Assembly (NCBI GenBank): GCA_963846885.1
Contig: CAWJXS010000013.1
Span: 57,954-121,953, forward strand
Length of the DNA stretch: 64,000 bases
Direction: 5' to 3'
Origin: RPQJ01 sp963846885
GTDB lineage: Bacteria; Pseudomonadota; Gammaproteobacteria; Steroidobacterales; Steroidobacteraceae
Shown: positions 16,782 to 24,920 of the stretch, piece by piece
Position numbering within the stretch: the first letter of the stretch is position 1
Layout of the letters: each line of letters opens with the position of its first letter
Position numbers and translations under genes: made by a program
The notes under the pieces: model-generated
Seen by the model: only the letters and a program-made list of their open reading frames with translations
What the model was told of the DNA's origin: nothing
Database searches by the model: none

Positions 16782-17315
16782 ATGTCCTTCGACCCCCACG
16801 GCACCACCATCCTCTGCGTCCGTCGCGACGGCCGCGTCGCCATGGGCGGCGACGGCCAGGTCACCCTCGGTAACACCGTCATGAAGGGCAACGCGCGCAA
16901 GGTGCGACGCCTGCACGACGGCAGTGTGATCGCTGGGTTCGCCGGCGGCACCGCCGACGCCTTTACGCTGTTCGAACGCTTCGAATCGAAGCTGCAGCAG
17001 TTCGGCAACCTGACACGCGCCGCGATTGAACTGGCCAAGGACTGGCGCAGCGATCGCAGCTTGCGCCGCCTCGAGGCGCTGCTGCTCGTGGCAGACAAGG
17101 GCCACACCCTGGTCATCTCGGGCAACGGCGACGTGATCGAGCCGGAGCATGACCTGATCGCTGTCGGCTCCGGCGGTCCGTTCGCGCAGGCGGCGGGACT
17201 GGCGCTGCTGCAGAACACCGACCTCGACGCACGTTCGATCGCAGAGCGCGCGCTGGGCATTGCCGCCGACATCTGCATCTACACCAACCGGAATGTGACG
17301 ATTGAGGAACTGTAG
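16782..17315 (+). CDS. hslV: ATP-dependent protease subunit HslV (ClpQ)
   Basis: 177 residues, proteasome beta-type N-terminal nucleophile hydrolase. The mature N terminus TTILCVRR is preceded by MSFDPHG, so Thr8 is the expected nucleophile and a 7-residue propeptide must be removed (Escherichia coli removes only Met). GGDGQVTLG and KVRRLHDG are conserved. With HslU it forms a two-component cytoplasmic protease. The start has no SD; only pyrimidine-rich repeat sequence precedes it. Confidence 0.94.
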   Translation: MSFDPHGTTILCVRRDGRVAMGGDGQVTLGNTVMKGNARKVRRLHDGSVIAGFAGGTADAFTLFERFESKLQQFGNLTRAAIELAKDWRSDRSLRRLEALLLVADKGHTLVISGNGDVIEPEHDLIAVGSGGPFAQAAGLALLQNTDLDARSIAERALGIAADICIYTNRNVTIEEL

Positions 17316-17331
17316 GAAGGGGCGAGGAGAA

Positions 17332-17526
17332 GGGGCTAGGGGTTAGGGGCTAGGGGCTAGTCGGAACGTAATCCGCACCCGCTGTCCAAGTCCCTGGCTC
17401 TGGAACTTGTTTTAGGTTGCACTGGTGTCGCCACCACCCATCGAATCTTGACGCTGCATTCCGACTAGCCCCTAGCCCCTAACCCCTTCCTCCCCTTCCT
17501 CCCCTTCCTCCCCCCTTCCTCCCCCT
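17332..17526. repeat. Inverted heptamer arrays plus polypyrimidine tract between hslV and hslU
   Basis: The left arm (17332-17366) holds four GGGGYTA units plus GTCGGAA. Its last 28 nt (17339-17366) are perfectly complementary to the right arm 17459-17486. The 92-nt spacer has no motif I can name. From 17483 to 17526 the plus strand is almost pure C/T (CTTCC and CCCC runs), ending directly at the hslU ATG. Confidence 0.9.
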
Positions 17527-18891
17527 ATGTCATCCATGACCCCCCGCGAAATCGTCCAGGAACTGGACAAGCACATCGTCGGCCAGACCGCGGCGAAGCG
17601 CGCCGTCGCCATCGCGCTGCGCAACCGCTGGCGGCGCATGCAGGTGGGCGAGCCGCTGCGCGCCGAGATCACGCCCAAGAACATCCTGATGATCGGCCCG
17701 ACCGGCGTCGGCAAGACCGAGATCGCGCGGCGCCTGGCGCGTCTCGCCAATGCGCCGTTCATCAAGGTCGAGGCGACCAAGTTCACGGAAGTGGGCTATG
17801 TCGGTCGCGAGGTCGATTCGATCATCAAGGACCTGGTCGATGTCGCGGTCAAGATGACGCGCGAAAGCGAGATGGAGAAAGTCCGGCACCGCGCGCTCGA
17901 CGCTGCAGAAGAACGCGTGCTCGACGAACTGCTGCCCCGTCCGCGTTCGCAGTCAGGCCCGTCGATGGGCTTCGGGATGCCGGCTGAAGAGCCGCCGCCC
18001 ACGCCGAAGGAGAACGACACGCGCCAGCGCTTCCGCAAGATGCTGCGCGAGGGTCAACTGGACGACCGCGAGATCGAGATCGAGCTGCGCGCGCCCGGTT
18101 CGAGCATGGAAATCATGGCGCCCCCCGGCATGGAAGAGCTGTCGCAGCAGTTGCAGGGCATGTTCGCCAACCTGGGCAACAGCCGCACCAAGGCGCGCCG
18201 GGTCAAGGTGAGCGAGGCATTCAAGCTGCTGACCGACGAGGAAGCCGCCAAGCTGGTCAACGAAGAAGAACTGAAGGCCCAGGCGTTGCGCAACGCGGAG
18301 CAGAACGGCATCGTTTTTCTCGACGAGATCGACAAGATCGCCCGGCGCCAGGATGCCGTGTCGGGAGTGGACGTCTCGCGCGAGGGCGTGCAGCGCGACC
18401 TGCTGCCGCTGGTCGAGGGCAGCACGGTCAACACCAAGTACGGGATGGTGAAGACCGATCACATCCTGTTCATCGCCTCGGGCGCGTTTCACATGTCGAA
18501 GCCGTCCGACCTCATACCGGAGCTGCAGGGCCGCCTGCCGATCCGCGTCGAGCTCGAAGCGCTCAAGGTCGACGACTTCGTGCGCATCCTCACCGAGCCC
18601 GACGCCTCGCTGTGCACGCAATACGCGGCGCTGCTCGCCACCGAGGGCGTCACGCTCAAGTTCGACGCGAGCGGCGTGCGCCGCCTCGCCGAAGTGGCGT
18701 TCGACGTCAACCAGCGCACCGAGAACATCGGCGCGCGGCGGCTGCATACGGTAATGGAGCGCCTGCTGGAAGCGATCAGCTTCGACGCGTCCGACCGCTT
18801 CGGCACCGAACTCGTGATCGACGGTCCGTACGTGGACGCAAGCCTGGGCAAGCTCGCGCAGGATGAAGACCTCGCTCGGTACATCCTGTGA
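17527..18891 (+). CDS. hslU: HslU (ClpY) AAA+ ATPase of the HslUV protease
   Basis: 454 residues. Walker A is GPTGVGKTEIARR (about 59-71), Walker B is IVFLDEIDKIA, with the family-specific I domain between them (about 110-235) and the C-terminal HslV-docking tail LARYIL. It unfolds substrates for HslV. A second ATG occurs at codon 4. No SD precedes the start because the upstream 40 nt are polypyrimidine. It overlaps the DUF971 gene by 4 nt. Confidence 0.95.
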   Translation: MSSMTPREIVQELDKHIVGQTAAKRAVAIALRNRWRRMQVGEPLRAEITPKNILMIGPTGVGKTEIARRLARLANAPFIKVEATKFTEVGYVGREVDSIIKDLVDVAVKMTRESEMEKVRHRALDAAEERVLDELLPRPRSQSGPSMGFGMPAEEPPPTPKENDTRQRFRKMLREGQLDDREIEIELRAPGSSMEIMAPPGMEELSQQLQGMFANLGNSRTKARRVKVSEAFKLLTDEEAAKLVNEEELKAQALRNAEQNGIVFLDEIDKIARRQDAVSGVDVSREGVQRDLLPLVEGSTVNTKYGMVKTDHILFIASGAFHMSKPSDLIPELQGRLPIRVELEALKVDDFVRILTEPDASLCTQYAALLATEGVTLKFDASGVRRLAEVAFDVNQRTENIGARRLHTVMERLLEAISFDASDRFGTELVIDGPYVDASLGKLAQDEDLARYIL

Positions 18892-19310
18892 ACGCTGCGG
18901 CAGACAACGACGACGACAACAAGGCGCGCTGGGCAGCGCGCACGGCAACCTCGATCAAGCTGCGCAAGCAGTCGCGCGTGCTCGAGGTGGCGTTCGACGA
19001 CGGCACGACCTACGCGCTGCCTTTCGAGTACCTGCGGGTGTACTCGCCATCGGCCGAAGTACGCGGACATGGGCCGGGGCAGGAGACGCTGCAACTGGGC
19101 AAGCACGAGGTGCAGGTCCGGAGCGTCGAGCCGATCGGCAACTACGCGGTCCGCCTGGCCTTCGACGATGGCCACGATACGGGGCTGTATACGTGGGGCT
19201 TCCTGTACGAGCTCGGCGAGACCCACGCGGCCAAGTGGCAGCAGTACCTCGAACGGCTGGCGAAGCTCGGCATTCCCTACCCCACGCAGGTGGCGCACAG
19301 GAAAGCCTGA
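18888..19310 (+). CDS. DUF971 (gamma-butyrobetaine hydroxylase-like N-terminal) protein
   Basis: 140 residues. DUF971 motifs are visible: SRVLEVAFDDGTTYALPFEYLRVYSPSAE (split here as about 26-54), GNYAVRLAFDDGH and YTWGFLYELG. The domain occurs alone or at the N terminus of gamma-butyrobetaine hydroxylases and is linked to iron-sulfur protein biology in some organisms. The start is GTG at 18888, overlapping the hslU stop. Confidence 0.85.
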   Translation: MNAAADNDDDNKARWAARTATSIKLRKQSRVLEVAFDDGTTYALPFEYLRVYSPSAEVRGHGPGQETLQLGKHEVQVRSVEPIGNYAVRLAFDDGHDTGLYTWGFLYELGETHAAKWQQYLERLAKLGIPYPTQVAHRKA

Positions 19311-19370
19311 GCCCACCGTGCGCCGCGCCGCCCGACGGCGGCAACGGAACCGCGTAGAATGGCGGGTCTC

Positions 19371-20159
19371 ATGACCGCCTCACCCCCTCCCAGCAAGGCC
19401 CCTGCCTCCGCCGATGCGACCCCGTCGGTCGATTTCGGCTACCAGGACGTCCCGGCACCCGAGAAGGCGCGACGCGTGCGGGCCGTGTTCGATTCGGTCG
19501 CCGACAAATACGACGTCATGAACGACCTGATGTCGGCCGGCGTGCACCGCCTGTGGAAGCGGTACACGCTGGGCCAGACCGGGCTGCGACCCGGCATGGC
19601 CGCGCTCGACGTCGCCGGCGGCACCGGTGACATCGCTGCCGGCATGGCCGCGCAGGTAGGCGACACGGGCCTCGTCGTGCTGTCCGACATCAACGCAGCG
19701 ATGCTGGAGGTCGGTCGCGACCGGCTGCTCGATCGCGGCCTGCTGCGCAACGTGCAGTTCTCGCTCGCCAACGCCGAATGCCTGCCTTTCGCGGACGAGA
19801 CCTTCGATTGCGTGACGATCGGCTTCGGCCTGCGCAACGTGACGGACAAGGCGGCAGCCATCGCGTCGATGCGGCGCGTGCTGAAGCCGGGCGGCCGCCT
19901 GCTCATCCTCGAGTTTTCGAAGCCGGTGTTTCCTGGCCTCAAGCCCGTCTACGACGCCTATTCGTTCAGCGTGCTGCCGTGGCTGGGCGCGCGCATCGCC
20001 AACGACCCCGAGAGCTACCGCTACCTGGCCGAGTCGATCCGGCGCTTCCCCGACCAGGAGACGCTGCTCGAGATGATGCGGACCGCTGGCCTCGAGGACT
20101 GCCGGTATCACAACCTGTCCGGTGGCATCGTCGCGCTGCACAAGGGGTTCCGCTATTGA
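19371..20159 (+). CDS. ubiE: Ubiquinone/menaquinone C-methyltransferase UbiE
   Basis: About 262 residues, class I SAM methyltransferase. Motifs: FDSVADKYDVMNDLMSAGVH, SAM loop ALDVAGGTGDIA, VTIGFGLRNVTD, and the C-terminal YHNLSGGIVALHKG. It adds the C-methyl group during ubiquinone synthesis. ATGs occur at 19359 and 19371. A TAGAAT box at 19355-19360 overlaps the first and lies 10 nt before the second, so the second is preferred. It overlaps ubiJ by 4 nt. Confidence 0.94.
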   Translation: MTASPPPSKAPASADATPSVDFGYQDVPAPEKARRVRAVFDSVADKYDVMNDLMSAGVHRLWKRYTLGQTGLRPGMAALDVAGGTGDIAAGMAAQVGDTGLVVLSDINAAMLEVGRDRLLDRGLLRNVQFSLANAECLPFADETFDCVTIGFGLRNVTDKAAAIASMRRVLKPGGRLLILEFSKPVFPGLKPVYDAYSFSVLPWLGARIANDPESYRYLAESIRRFPDQETLLEMMRTAGLEDCRYHNLSGGIVALHKGFRY

Positions 20160-20782
20160 GCGCGAATCCCCTCAACGTGCTGTTGGAGCAGCTGTCGGCG
20201 GCGATGAATCGCAACGTCGCCCAGTCCGTGCGCGCGACGGCTCTTGCGCAACAGCTCGAGGGCCGCGCCCTGGCGCTCGAGTTCGAAGGCACGCCCTTCA
20301 CGCTGGCCTTCCGGGTGGCCGCGGGACACGTCGAGATCGACACGCGCGCCGAGAATGCGGCTGACGCCACCCTGACGGGCTCGCCGCTTTCGCTGTTGTC
20401 GCTGGTGGGGCCAGGCGCCGAAGACCGCTTCCGCGGCTCGTCGATCCGCATTGCAGGTGACGCCGAAGTCGCGCAGCGCTTTCGCGACCTGCTGCAGCAG
20501 GCCCAGCCGGATTTCGAGGAAGAAATGTCGCGCGTCGTGGGGGATGTCGCCGCCCACCAGGTCGCGAACTTCGCCCGCGGCTTTTTCGACTGGGGCCGCA
20601 AGGCAGCCGATTCCTTCTCGACCAACGTGGCTGAGTACCTGCAGGAAGAAGGCCGGGACGTGCCCGCGCGGGTCGAAGTCGAGGAGTTCCTGGAGGCCGT
20701 CGACCAGTTGCGCGAAGCAGCCGACCGGTTCGAAGCCCGCCTCGCCCGCGCCGAATCCCGCAGCAGCCCCAAGTCGAAGTAA
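20156..20782 (+). CDS. ubiJ: Ubiquinone biosynthesis accessory factor UbiJ (SCP2-like)
   Basis: About 208 residues. An SCP2-like lipid-binding domain (about 15-120, with LEFEGTPFTLAFRV and GSPLSLLSL) is followed by a helical C-terminal half with VARQV-like DVAAHQVANFARGFFDW and a predicted coiled coil (about 170-200). UbiJ binds ubiquinone intermediates and pairs with UbiK. The only start in the right place is TTG at 20156, overlapping the ubiE stop; a longer open frame upstream runs through ubiE and is not real. The ubiE-ubiJ-ubiB order is classical. Confidence 0.88.
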   Translation: MSANPLNVLLEQLSAAMNRNVAQSVRATALAQQLEGRALALEFEGTPFTLAFRVAAGHVEIDTRAENAADATLTGSPLSLLSLVGPGAEDRFRGSSIRIAGDAEVAQRFRDLLQQAQPDFEEEMSRVVGDVAAHQVANFARGFFDWGRKAADSFSTNVAEYLQEEGRDVPARVEVEEFLEAVDQLREAADRFEARLARAESRSSPKSK

Positions 20783-20823
20783 AGTAGTGCGCTGTGCGCT
20801 GCAGCGGCTCGCGCCCGACCAAT

Positions 20824-20847
20824 CCCTAACCCCTAGCCCCTAGCCCC
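20824..20847. repeat. Single C-rich heptamer arm before ubiB
   Basis: CCCTAA followed by CCCCTAG units, ending 6 nt before the ubiB ATG. It has the same unit and orientation as the right arms before hslV, hslU and the DUF4124 gene. No G-rich partner follows ubiJ. Confidence 0.85.
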
Positions 20848-20853
20848 TTCCTC

Positions 20854-22488
20854 ATGCGCTTCCGCGTCGCCACCCGCCTGCTCCAGATCCAGCGCGTGCT
20901 CGTCCGTCACGGCCTCGACGAGTTCATTCTCGCGACGCACCTGTTTCGCCCGCTGCGGTTCGCGTTCTACCTGTCGCCCGCCACGTGGTTCGAGCGCAAG
21001 AAAGGCGGCCCGCGCGGCGAGCGCATCCGCCTGGCACTCGAGGAACTGGGCCCGATCTTCGTGAAGTTCGGCCAGGCCCTCTCGACGCGCCGCGACCTGC
21101 TGCCGCCCGACATCGCGGATGAACTCGCGAAGCTGCAGGACCGCGTGCCGCCGTTCCCGGTAGCCGAGGCCAAGGCGATCATCGCCCGCGTGTACGGCAA
21201 GCCGGCCGAGGAAGTGTTCGAGCGCTTCGACGACCAGCCGCTCGCCGCCGCCTCGATCGCGCAGGTGCACACCGCCAGGCTGCATTCGGGCGAGGAAGTG
21301 GTGGTCAAGATCGTGCGCCCCGGCGTGCGCGAGAAAATCGAACGCGACCTCGAGGTCATGTTCGTGCTCGCTGGACTCGCGCGCGATTACTCGAAAGAAG
21401 GCTATCGACTGCGGCCCACCGAGGTGGTGCAGGAGTACGAGAAGACCATCATCGACGAGCTCGACCTGATGCGTGAGGCGGCGAATGCCGCCCAGCTGAA
21501 GCGCAACTTCGAAGGCTCGCCGCTGCTCTACGTGCCGGCGGTGTACTGGGACTACTGCCGTTCCGAAGTGATGGTGATGGAGCGCATCCACGGCGTGCTC
21601 GTGAACGACATGGCCGAGCTGCGCCGGCGCGGCACCAACATCCAGGCACTGGCCGAGAACGGCGTGGCGATCTTCTTCACACAGGTGTTCCGCCACAATT
21701 TCTTCCACGCGGACATGCACCCGGGCAACATCTTCGTCCAGACGGACGATCCCGAGAACCCGGTCTACGCAGCGGTGGACTTCGGCATCGTCGGCACGCT
21801 CGACGCGCGCGACCAGCACTACCTCGCCGAGAATTTCCTCGCGTTCTTCGACCGCGACTACAACCGTGTCGCCCGCCTGCACATCGATTCGGGCTGGGTG
21901 CCGGACGGCGTCCGCGTCGAAGACCTCGAGGGCGCCGTGCGCACGGTCTGCGAGCCGATCTTCCAGAAGCCGCTCGACGAGATCTCGTTCGGCACCGTGC
22001 TGATGCGCGTGTTCGAGGTCGCACGGCGCTTCGACATGCGCGTGCAGCCGCAACTGCTGCTGCTGCAGAAGACGATGCTGCAGATCGAGGGCCTCGGCCG
22101 GCAACTCTATCCGCAGCTCGACCTGTGGAAGACGGCGCGGCCCATCCTGCAGGAGTGGGGCGCCGACCGGCTCAGCGGACGCAACATCGCCGACGGACTG
22201 CGCCGGCAGTTGCCGGACCTGTCCGAGGCGGTGCGCATGCTGCCGCAGTTGCTGCAGCAGTTCGTGCAGAAGGCGGCGGAAGGCACGCTACGCATCCGCG
22301 TCGACCAGGATTCCTCGGAGGCACTGCGACGCGAGATCCGGGAGAGCGGTCGCCGCCGCGACCAGACGATCCTCGGCGCCGCGGTGCTCCTGGCCGGCAT
22401 CCTGTGGCTCGCGTTCCGCACCGACTGGTTGCCCGGCGTGGTGCTGAGCGCGGCCGGACTGTTGACCGTCCTGCTCGCGCGCCGCTAA
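20854..22488 (+). CDS. ubiB: UbiB/ABC1/ADCK family protein of ubiquinone biosynthesis
   Basis: 544 residues. The atypical kinase fold shows the KxGQ motif (VKFGQALSTRRDLLP), the Ala-rich loop AAASIAQVH, the catalytic-loop-like FHADMHPGNI and the DFG-like VDFGIVG. Two C-terminal hydrophobic segments (ILGAAVLLAGILWLAF and VVLSAAGLLTVLLA) anchor it to the inner membrane. UbiB is an ATPase needed for ubiquinone production, possibly by extracting lipid intermediates. No SD precedes the ATG. Confidence 0.95.
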   Translation: MRFRVATRLLQIQRVLVRHGLDEFILATHLFRPLRFAFYLSPATWFERKKGGPRGERIRLALEELGPIFVKFGQALSTRRDLLPPDIADELAKLQDRVPPFPVAEAKAIIARVYGKPAEEVFERFDDQPLAAASIAQVHTARLHSGEEVVVKIVRPGVREKIERDLEVMFVLAGLARDYSKEGYRLRPTEVVQEYEKTIIDELDLMREAANAAQLKRNFEGSPLLYVPAVYWDYCRSEVMVMERIHGVLVNDMAELRRRGTNIQALAENGVAIFFTQVFRHNFFHADMHPGNIFVQTDDPENPVYAAVDFGIVGTLDARDQHYLAENFLAFFDRDYNRVARLHIDSGWVPDGVRVEDLEGAVRTVCEPIFQKPLDEISFGTVLMRVFEVARRFDMRVQPQLLLLQKTMLQIEGLGRQLYPQLDLWKTARPILQEWGADRLSGRNIADGLRRQLPDLSEAVRMLPQLLQQFVQKAAEGTLRIRVDQDSSEALRREIRESGRRRDQTILGAAVLLAGILWLAFRTDWLPGVVLSAAGLLTVLLARR

Positions 22489-22524
22489 TCCGCGCGGCGA
22501 GGTACGGCGCAGCTCGACGCCAAG

Positions 22525-22653
22525 CGTTCGATCCGGGACCTGCCCCCGAGCTTGGAAAGACAGACACGCCCGGTTGCAGGCGGTCGATCCGGGACCTGCC
22601 CCCGAGCTTGGAAAGGCAGACACGCGCTCGCGGGCAGGTCCCGGATCGACCGC
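22525..22653. repeat. Intergenic repeat with CTTGGAAAGGCAGACACGCG core (two copies, one with a 22-bp stem)
   Basis: The core CTTGGAAAGGCAGACACGCG is at 22607-22626, with an earlier copy (two changes) at 22551-22570. Both follow GATCCGGGACCTGCCC. For the second copy, arms 22580-22601 and 22632-22653 are perfect 22-nt inverted repeats. The first copy has only a left arm. Confidence 0.85.
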
Positions 22654-22783
22654 TTACGACACGGCGCATGCCACGTTGAGCGCGGCGGAACGCAGACGTC
22701 GACCGCGGCGCCTCGATCCGGCTGCGTGCGGCGTGCGAGTTGACGGCGCCCAGGCCGGCAACTTGCTCAGCCGCGTGACGCCA

Positions 22784-22859
22784 GGCGTTCGATCCGGCCT
22801 GTCCTGGCGCGCGCGTGTCTGCCTTTCCAAGCGCGACAGGACAGGCCGGATTGGACGCC
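22784..22859. repeat. Third copy of the CTTGGAAAGGCAGACACGCG element, inverted core and different stem
   Basis: The core is exactly inverted at 22812-22831. Arms 22784-22805 and 22838-22859 pair over 22 nt with two mismatches and start GGCGTTCGATCCGGCC, differing from the 22580 arms after GATCCGG. Between 22654 and 22783 nothing else is recognised. Confidence 0.82.
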
Positions 22860-22884
22860 GGGACCCTCACCCGGCCTGCGGCCG

Positions 22885-22909
22885 ACCTCTCCCGCGATGC
22901 GGGAGAGGT
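22885..22909. terminator. Intergenic hairpin ACCTCTCCCGC-GAT-GCGGGAGAGGT
   Basis: A perfect 11-bp stem with a 3-nt loop, 21 nt downstream of the stop of the minus-strand thioesterase-like gene. It lacks a T run, so factor-independent termination is uncertain. The flanking CCCTCACCCGGCCTGCGGCCG resembles a common high-GC intergenic repeat. Confidence 0.45.
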
Positions 22910-22930
22910 AAAGCAGCGGGACAGCGGAGG

Positions 22931-23641
22931 TCAGCGCGCGATCTCGATCCAGGTGGCCAGCGCCCGCGCGCACAGTTCGCCGTCCTCGTCGAAGATCGCC
23001 GTGCCGCAGCGATGCTTGCGGCCCTCGGCTGCGATACGCCAGCCGATCACCCTGCAGGCTTCGCCTACGTGCACGCGCCGGTCCACGTGCGCCTGCATCT
23101 CGCCGAGTACCATCGCGCGCGGTGTGTCCTCGACCGCGGCGAAATAGCCGGGGCAATCGAGCGCTGCCCAGTGGAACTCGACAGCCACCTTGCCATCGCC
23201 CGCGTCGAGGTCGTCCGCCGGAATCCACGGCCCGGCGACCATGCCGGAATCGAGCAAGCCTGGAAAAATGCGCATGCCGTCGCCACGCCGCCGATGCGGA
23301 CCGCACACGAAGCAATCCGGGAACGTGTGCTCGCGGAACCCGGAGTAGTGCTGCGACGCCCAGACCGCCTGCACGTAGGGTGGCGCGCGCGGCACATCGA
23401 GGGTGAGCGGCCCCACTTCCACGCCTGTCGCAATGCGTTGGCCCTGGTGCAGCAGCTCCCACGAGTTGTTCGCGTCGCCGCGTTGCAGCGCGAGCGGAGT
23501 GTCGAGCGGCGGCGGCGCCAACAGACGCACGCGCAGGTCTGCTCCCGCGGCAACGGCGAACGCGCCACAGACGTAGCCGCCGTTGCCGGAGTCAGGCGGC
23601 CCATTGAAGCGGCGGGCGATGGTCAGTGACGAAGCTGGCAT
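22931..23641 (-). CDS. Hotdog-fold thioesterase-like protein
   Basis: About 236 residues from the ATG at 23641; the frame is open further upstream, but that part lacks conserved character. RRFNGPPDSGNGGYVCGAFA at the N terminus and the double-hotdog spacing suggest a small acyl-CoA thioesterase-like protein. A CxxC pair (FPDCFVCGPHRR) mid-protein could bind metal. Substrate unknown. It lies 20 nt after the DUF2007 gene on the same strand. Confidence 0.65.
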   Translation of the reverse strand: MPASSLTIARRFNGPPDSGNGGYVCGAFAVAAGADLRVRLLAPPPLDTPLALQRGDANNSWELLHQGQRIATGVEVGPLTLDVPRAPPYVQAVWASQHYSGFREHTFPDCFVCGPHRRRGDGMRIFPGLLDSGMVAGPWIPADDLDAGDGKVAVEFHWAALDCPGYFAAVEDTPRAMVLGEMQAHVDRRVHVGEACRVIGWRIAAEGRKHRCGTAIFDEDGELCARALATWIEIAR

Positions 23642-23661
23642 GCGGGGTCTCGTGTCCCTGT

Positions 23662-23982
23662 TCAATCGGCGTCGGGAGCCGGTGCCGAGCACCGCCAACA
23701 GGCGTCGAAGAATCCCTCCACACGTTCGCCGCACTCGCGACAAGTCCAGTCCGGGTGCGACTCGTGCGGCGTGGCCGCGGCCAGGTCGATGAGGCCCCTG
23801 GCGCGCAGAGCGTCGCCATTGCGCAGCACCCACAGCTCGGGCCAGCACTCGACGAACGGAATCTCGCCGACCACGCCGCCCAGGCGCTCGTTGCGGACGT
23901 GGCAGGCGATGCCTGCCTGCTCCAGCACGTTACGCAGGTGCGCGATCTCGATGAGCGAATCAGCCGTGTGAACCTTGCGCAA
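23662..23982 (-). CDS. DUF2007 protein with C-terminal zinc ribbon
   Basis: About 106 residues. The DUF2007 part (KVHTADSLIEIAHLRNVLEQAGI...) is a small signal-transduction-like domain. The C terminus WTCRECGERVEGFFDACWRC has two CxxC pairs, a zinc ribbon. The best start is TTG at 23982, directly before the domain. The longer frame to 24066 would overlap the divergent SDR start. Function unknown. Confidence 0.65.
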   Translation of the reverse strand: MRKVHTADSLIEIAHLRNVLEQAGIACHVRNERLGGVVGEIPFVECWPELWVLRNGDALRARGLIDLAAATPHESHPDWTCRECGERVEGFFDACWRCSAPAPDAD

Positions 23983-24059
23983 TCTTGGCCCTCTGCCGTG
24001 CGCCCGTGCTGCGGGAAACTCAGGTTTCGCGTGGCCAGCCATCCCGCTAGCATGGCCGG

Positions 24060-24920
24060 ATGACACAAGCCTCCCCCGCTACCTTACTGTCCCGCCGCTT
24101 TGCGGCAAAGCGCGCATTCATCACGGGCGCCGCAAGCGGACTGGGTCTTGCCATGGCCCACGCCCTGGCCCGCGAAGGCTGGCAGCTGGGCGTGCTCGAC
24201 CTGGACGAGGTCGCGCTCGGTGAGGCCGTGACGAAGCTGCGGCAGGCGGGTGCCACAGGCGTCATGCCCTTCCTGGGCGACGTGGCGGCACACGGGTTCG
24301 TCAGCGCGTCGATCGGCGCCTTTGCCGAGACCCAGGGCGGCCTCGATATCGTCGTCAACAACGCGGGTGTCGCCGTCGCGGGCCCCTTGGAAGCCACGCC
24401 ACCCGCCGACTGGGACTGGATCGTCGGCATCAACCTGCTCGGCGTGGTGTGGGGCTGCCACGCCGCGCTGCCGGTGCTCAAGCGCCAGGGCAAGGGCCTG
24501 ATCTTCAACGTGGCGAGCTCGGCCGGTTTCGCGGCGGCTCCGCAGATGGCTGCCTACAACGCCACCAAAGCCGGCGTCATTTCGCTGAGCGAGACGCTGG
24601 CCAGCGAACTCGCGGGCACCGACATCCAGGTGTCGTGCGCGATGCCGGGGTTCTTCCGCACGCACCTGCTCGACCACATGCGCGCACCGCCCGCCGAGAA
24701 CCAGCTGGCCCACCGCATCATGGACAACTCGGGCCACGACCCCGACGAGGCGGCGCACGCATTGCTGGCGGCCGCGGCCGCTGGCGAGCTCTACGTCGTC
24801 TGGCCGCCCGAGTACCGCTGGGCGTGGCGCCTCAAGCGCTGGTTCCCGCTGTGGTTCCTCAAGCGAGTGCAGTCGTTCCGCGACGCCCAGGTAAAGAAGG
24901 CGGGTCGACCGCGAGGATGA
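24060..24920 (+). CDS. Short-chain dehydrogenase/reductase
   Basis: 286 residues, classical SDR: cofactor loop TGAASGLGLAMA (about 22-33), NNAGVAVAGP, catalytic Ser in NVASSAGFA and the YxxxK motif YNATKAG, then AMPGFFRTHL. It uses NAD(P)(H) on an unknown alcohol or ketone. The 3' end overlaps the convergent carboxypeptidase gene by 62 nt. Confidence 0.85.
   Translation: MTQASPATLLSRRFAAKRAFITGAASGLGLAMAHALAREGWQLGVLDLDEVALGEAVTKLRQAGATGVMPFLGDVAAHGFVSASIGAFAETQGGLDIVVNNAGVAVAGPLEATPPADWDWIVGINLLGVVWGCHAALPVLKRQGKGLIFNVASSAGFAAAPQMAAYNATKAGVISLSETLASELAGTDIQVSCAMPGFFRTHLLDHMRAPPAENQLAHRIMDNSGHDPDEAAHALLAAAAAGELYVVWPPEYRWAWRLKRWFPLWFLKRVQSFRDAQVKKAGRPRG

Noticed and set aside
17332..17486. 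CRISPR array
   Set aside because: The repeat unit is 7 nt in uninterrupted tandem without regular unique spacers, and no cas gene is present.
22525..22540. GTTCGATCC resembling a tRNA T-arm
   Set aside because: No acceptor stem, D-arm or anticodon arm can be drawn; the motif belongs to the repeated element.
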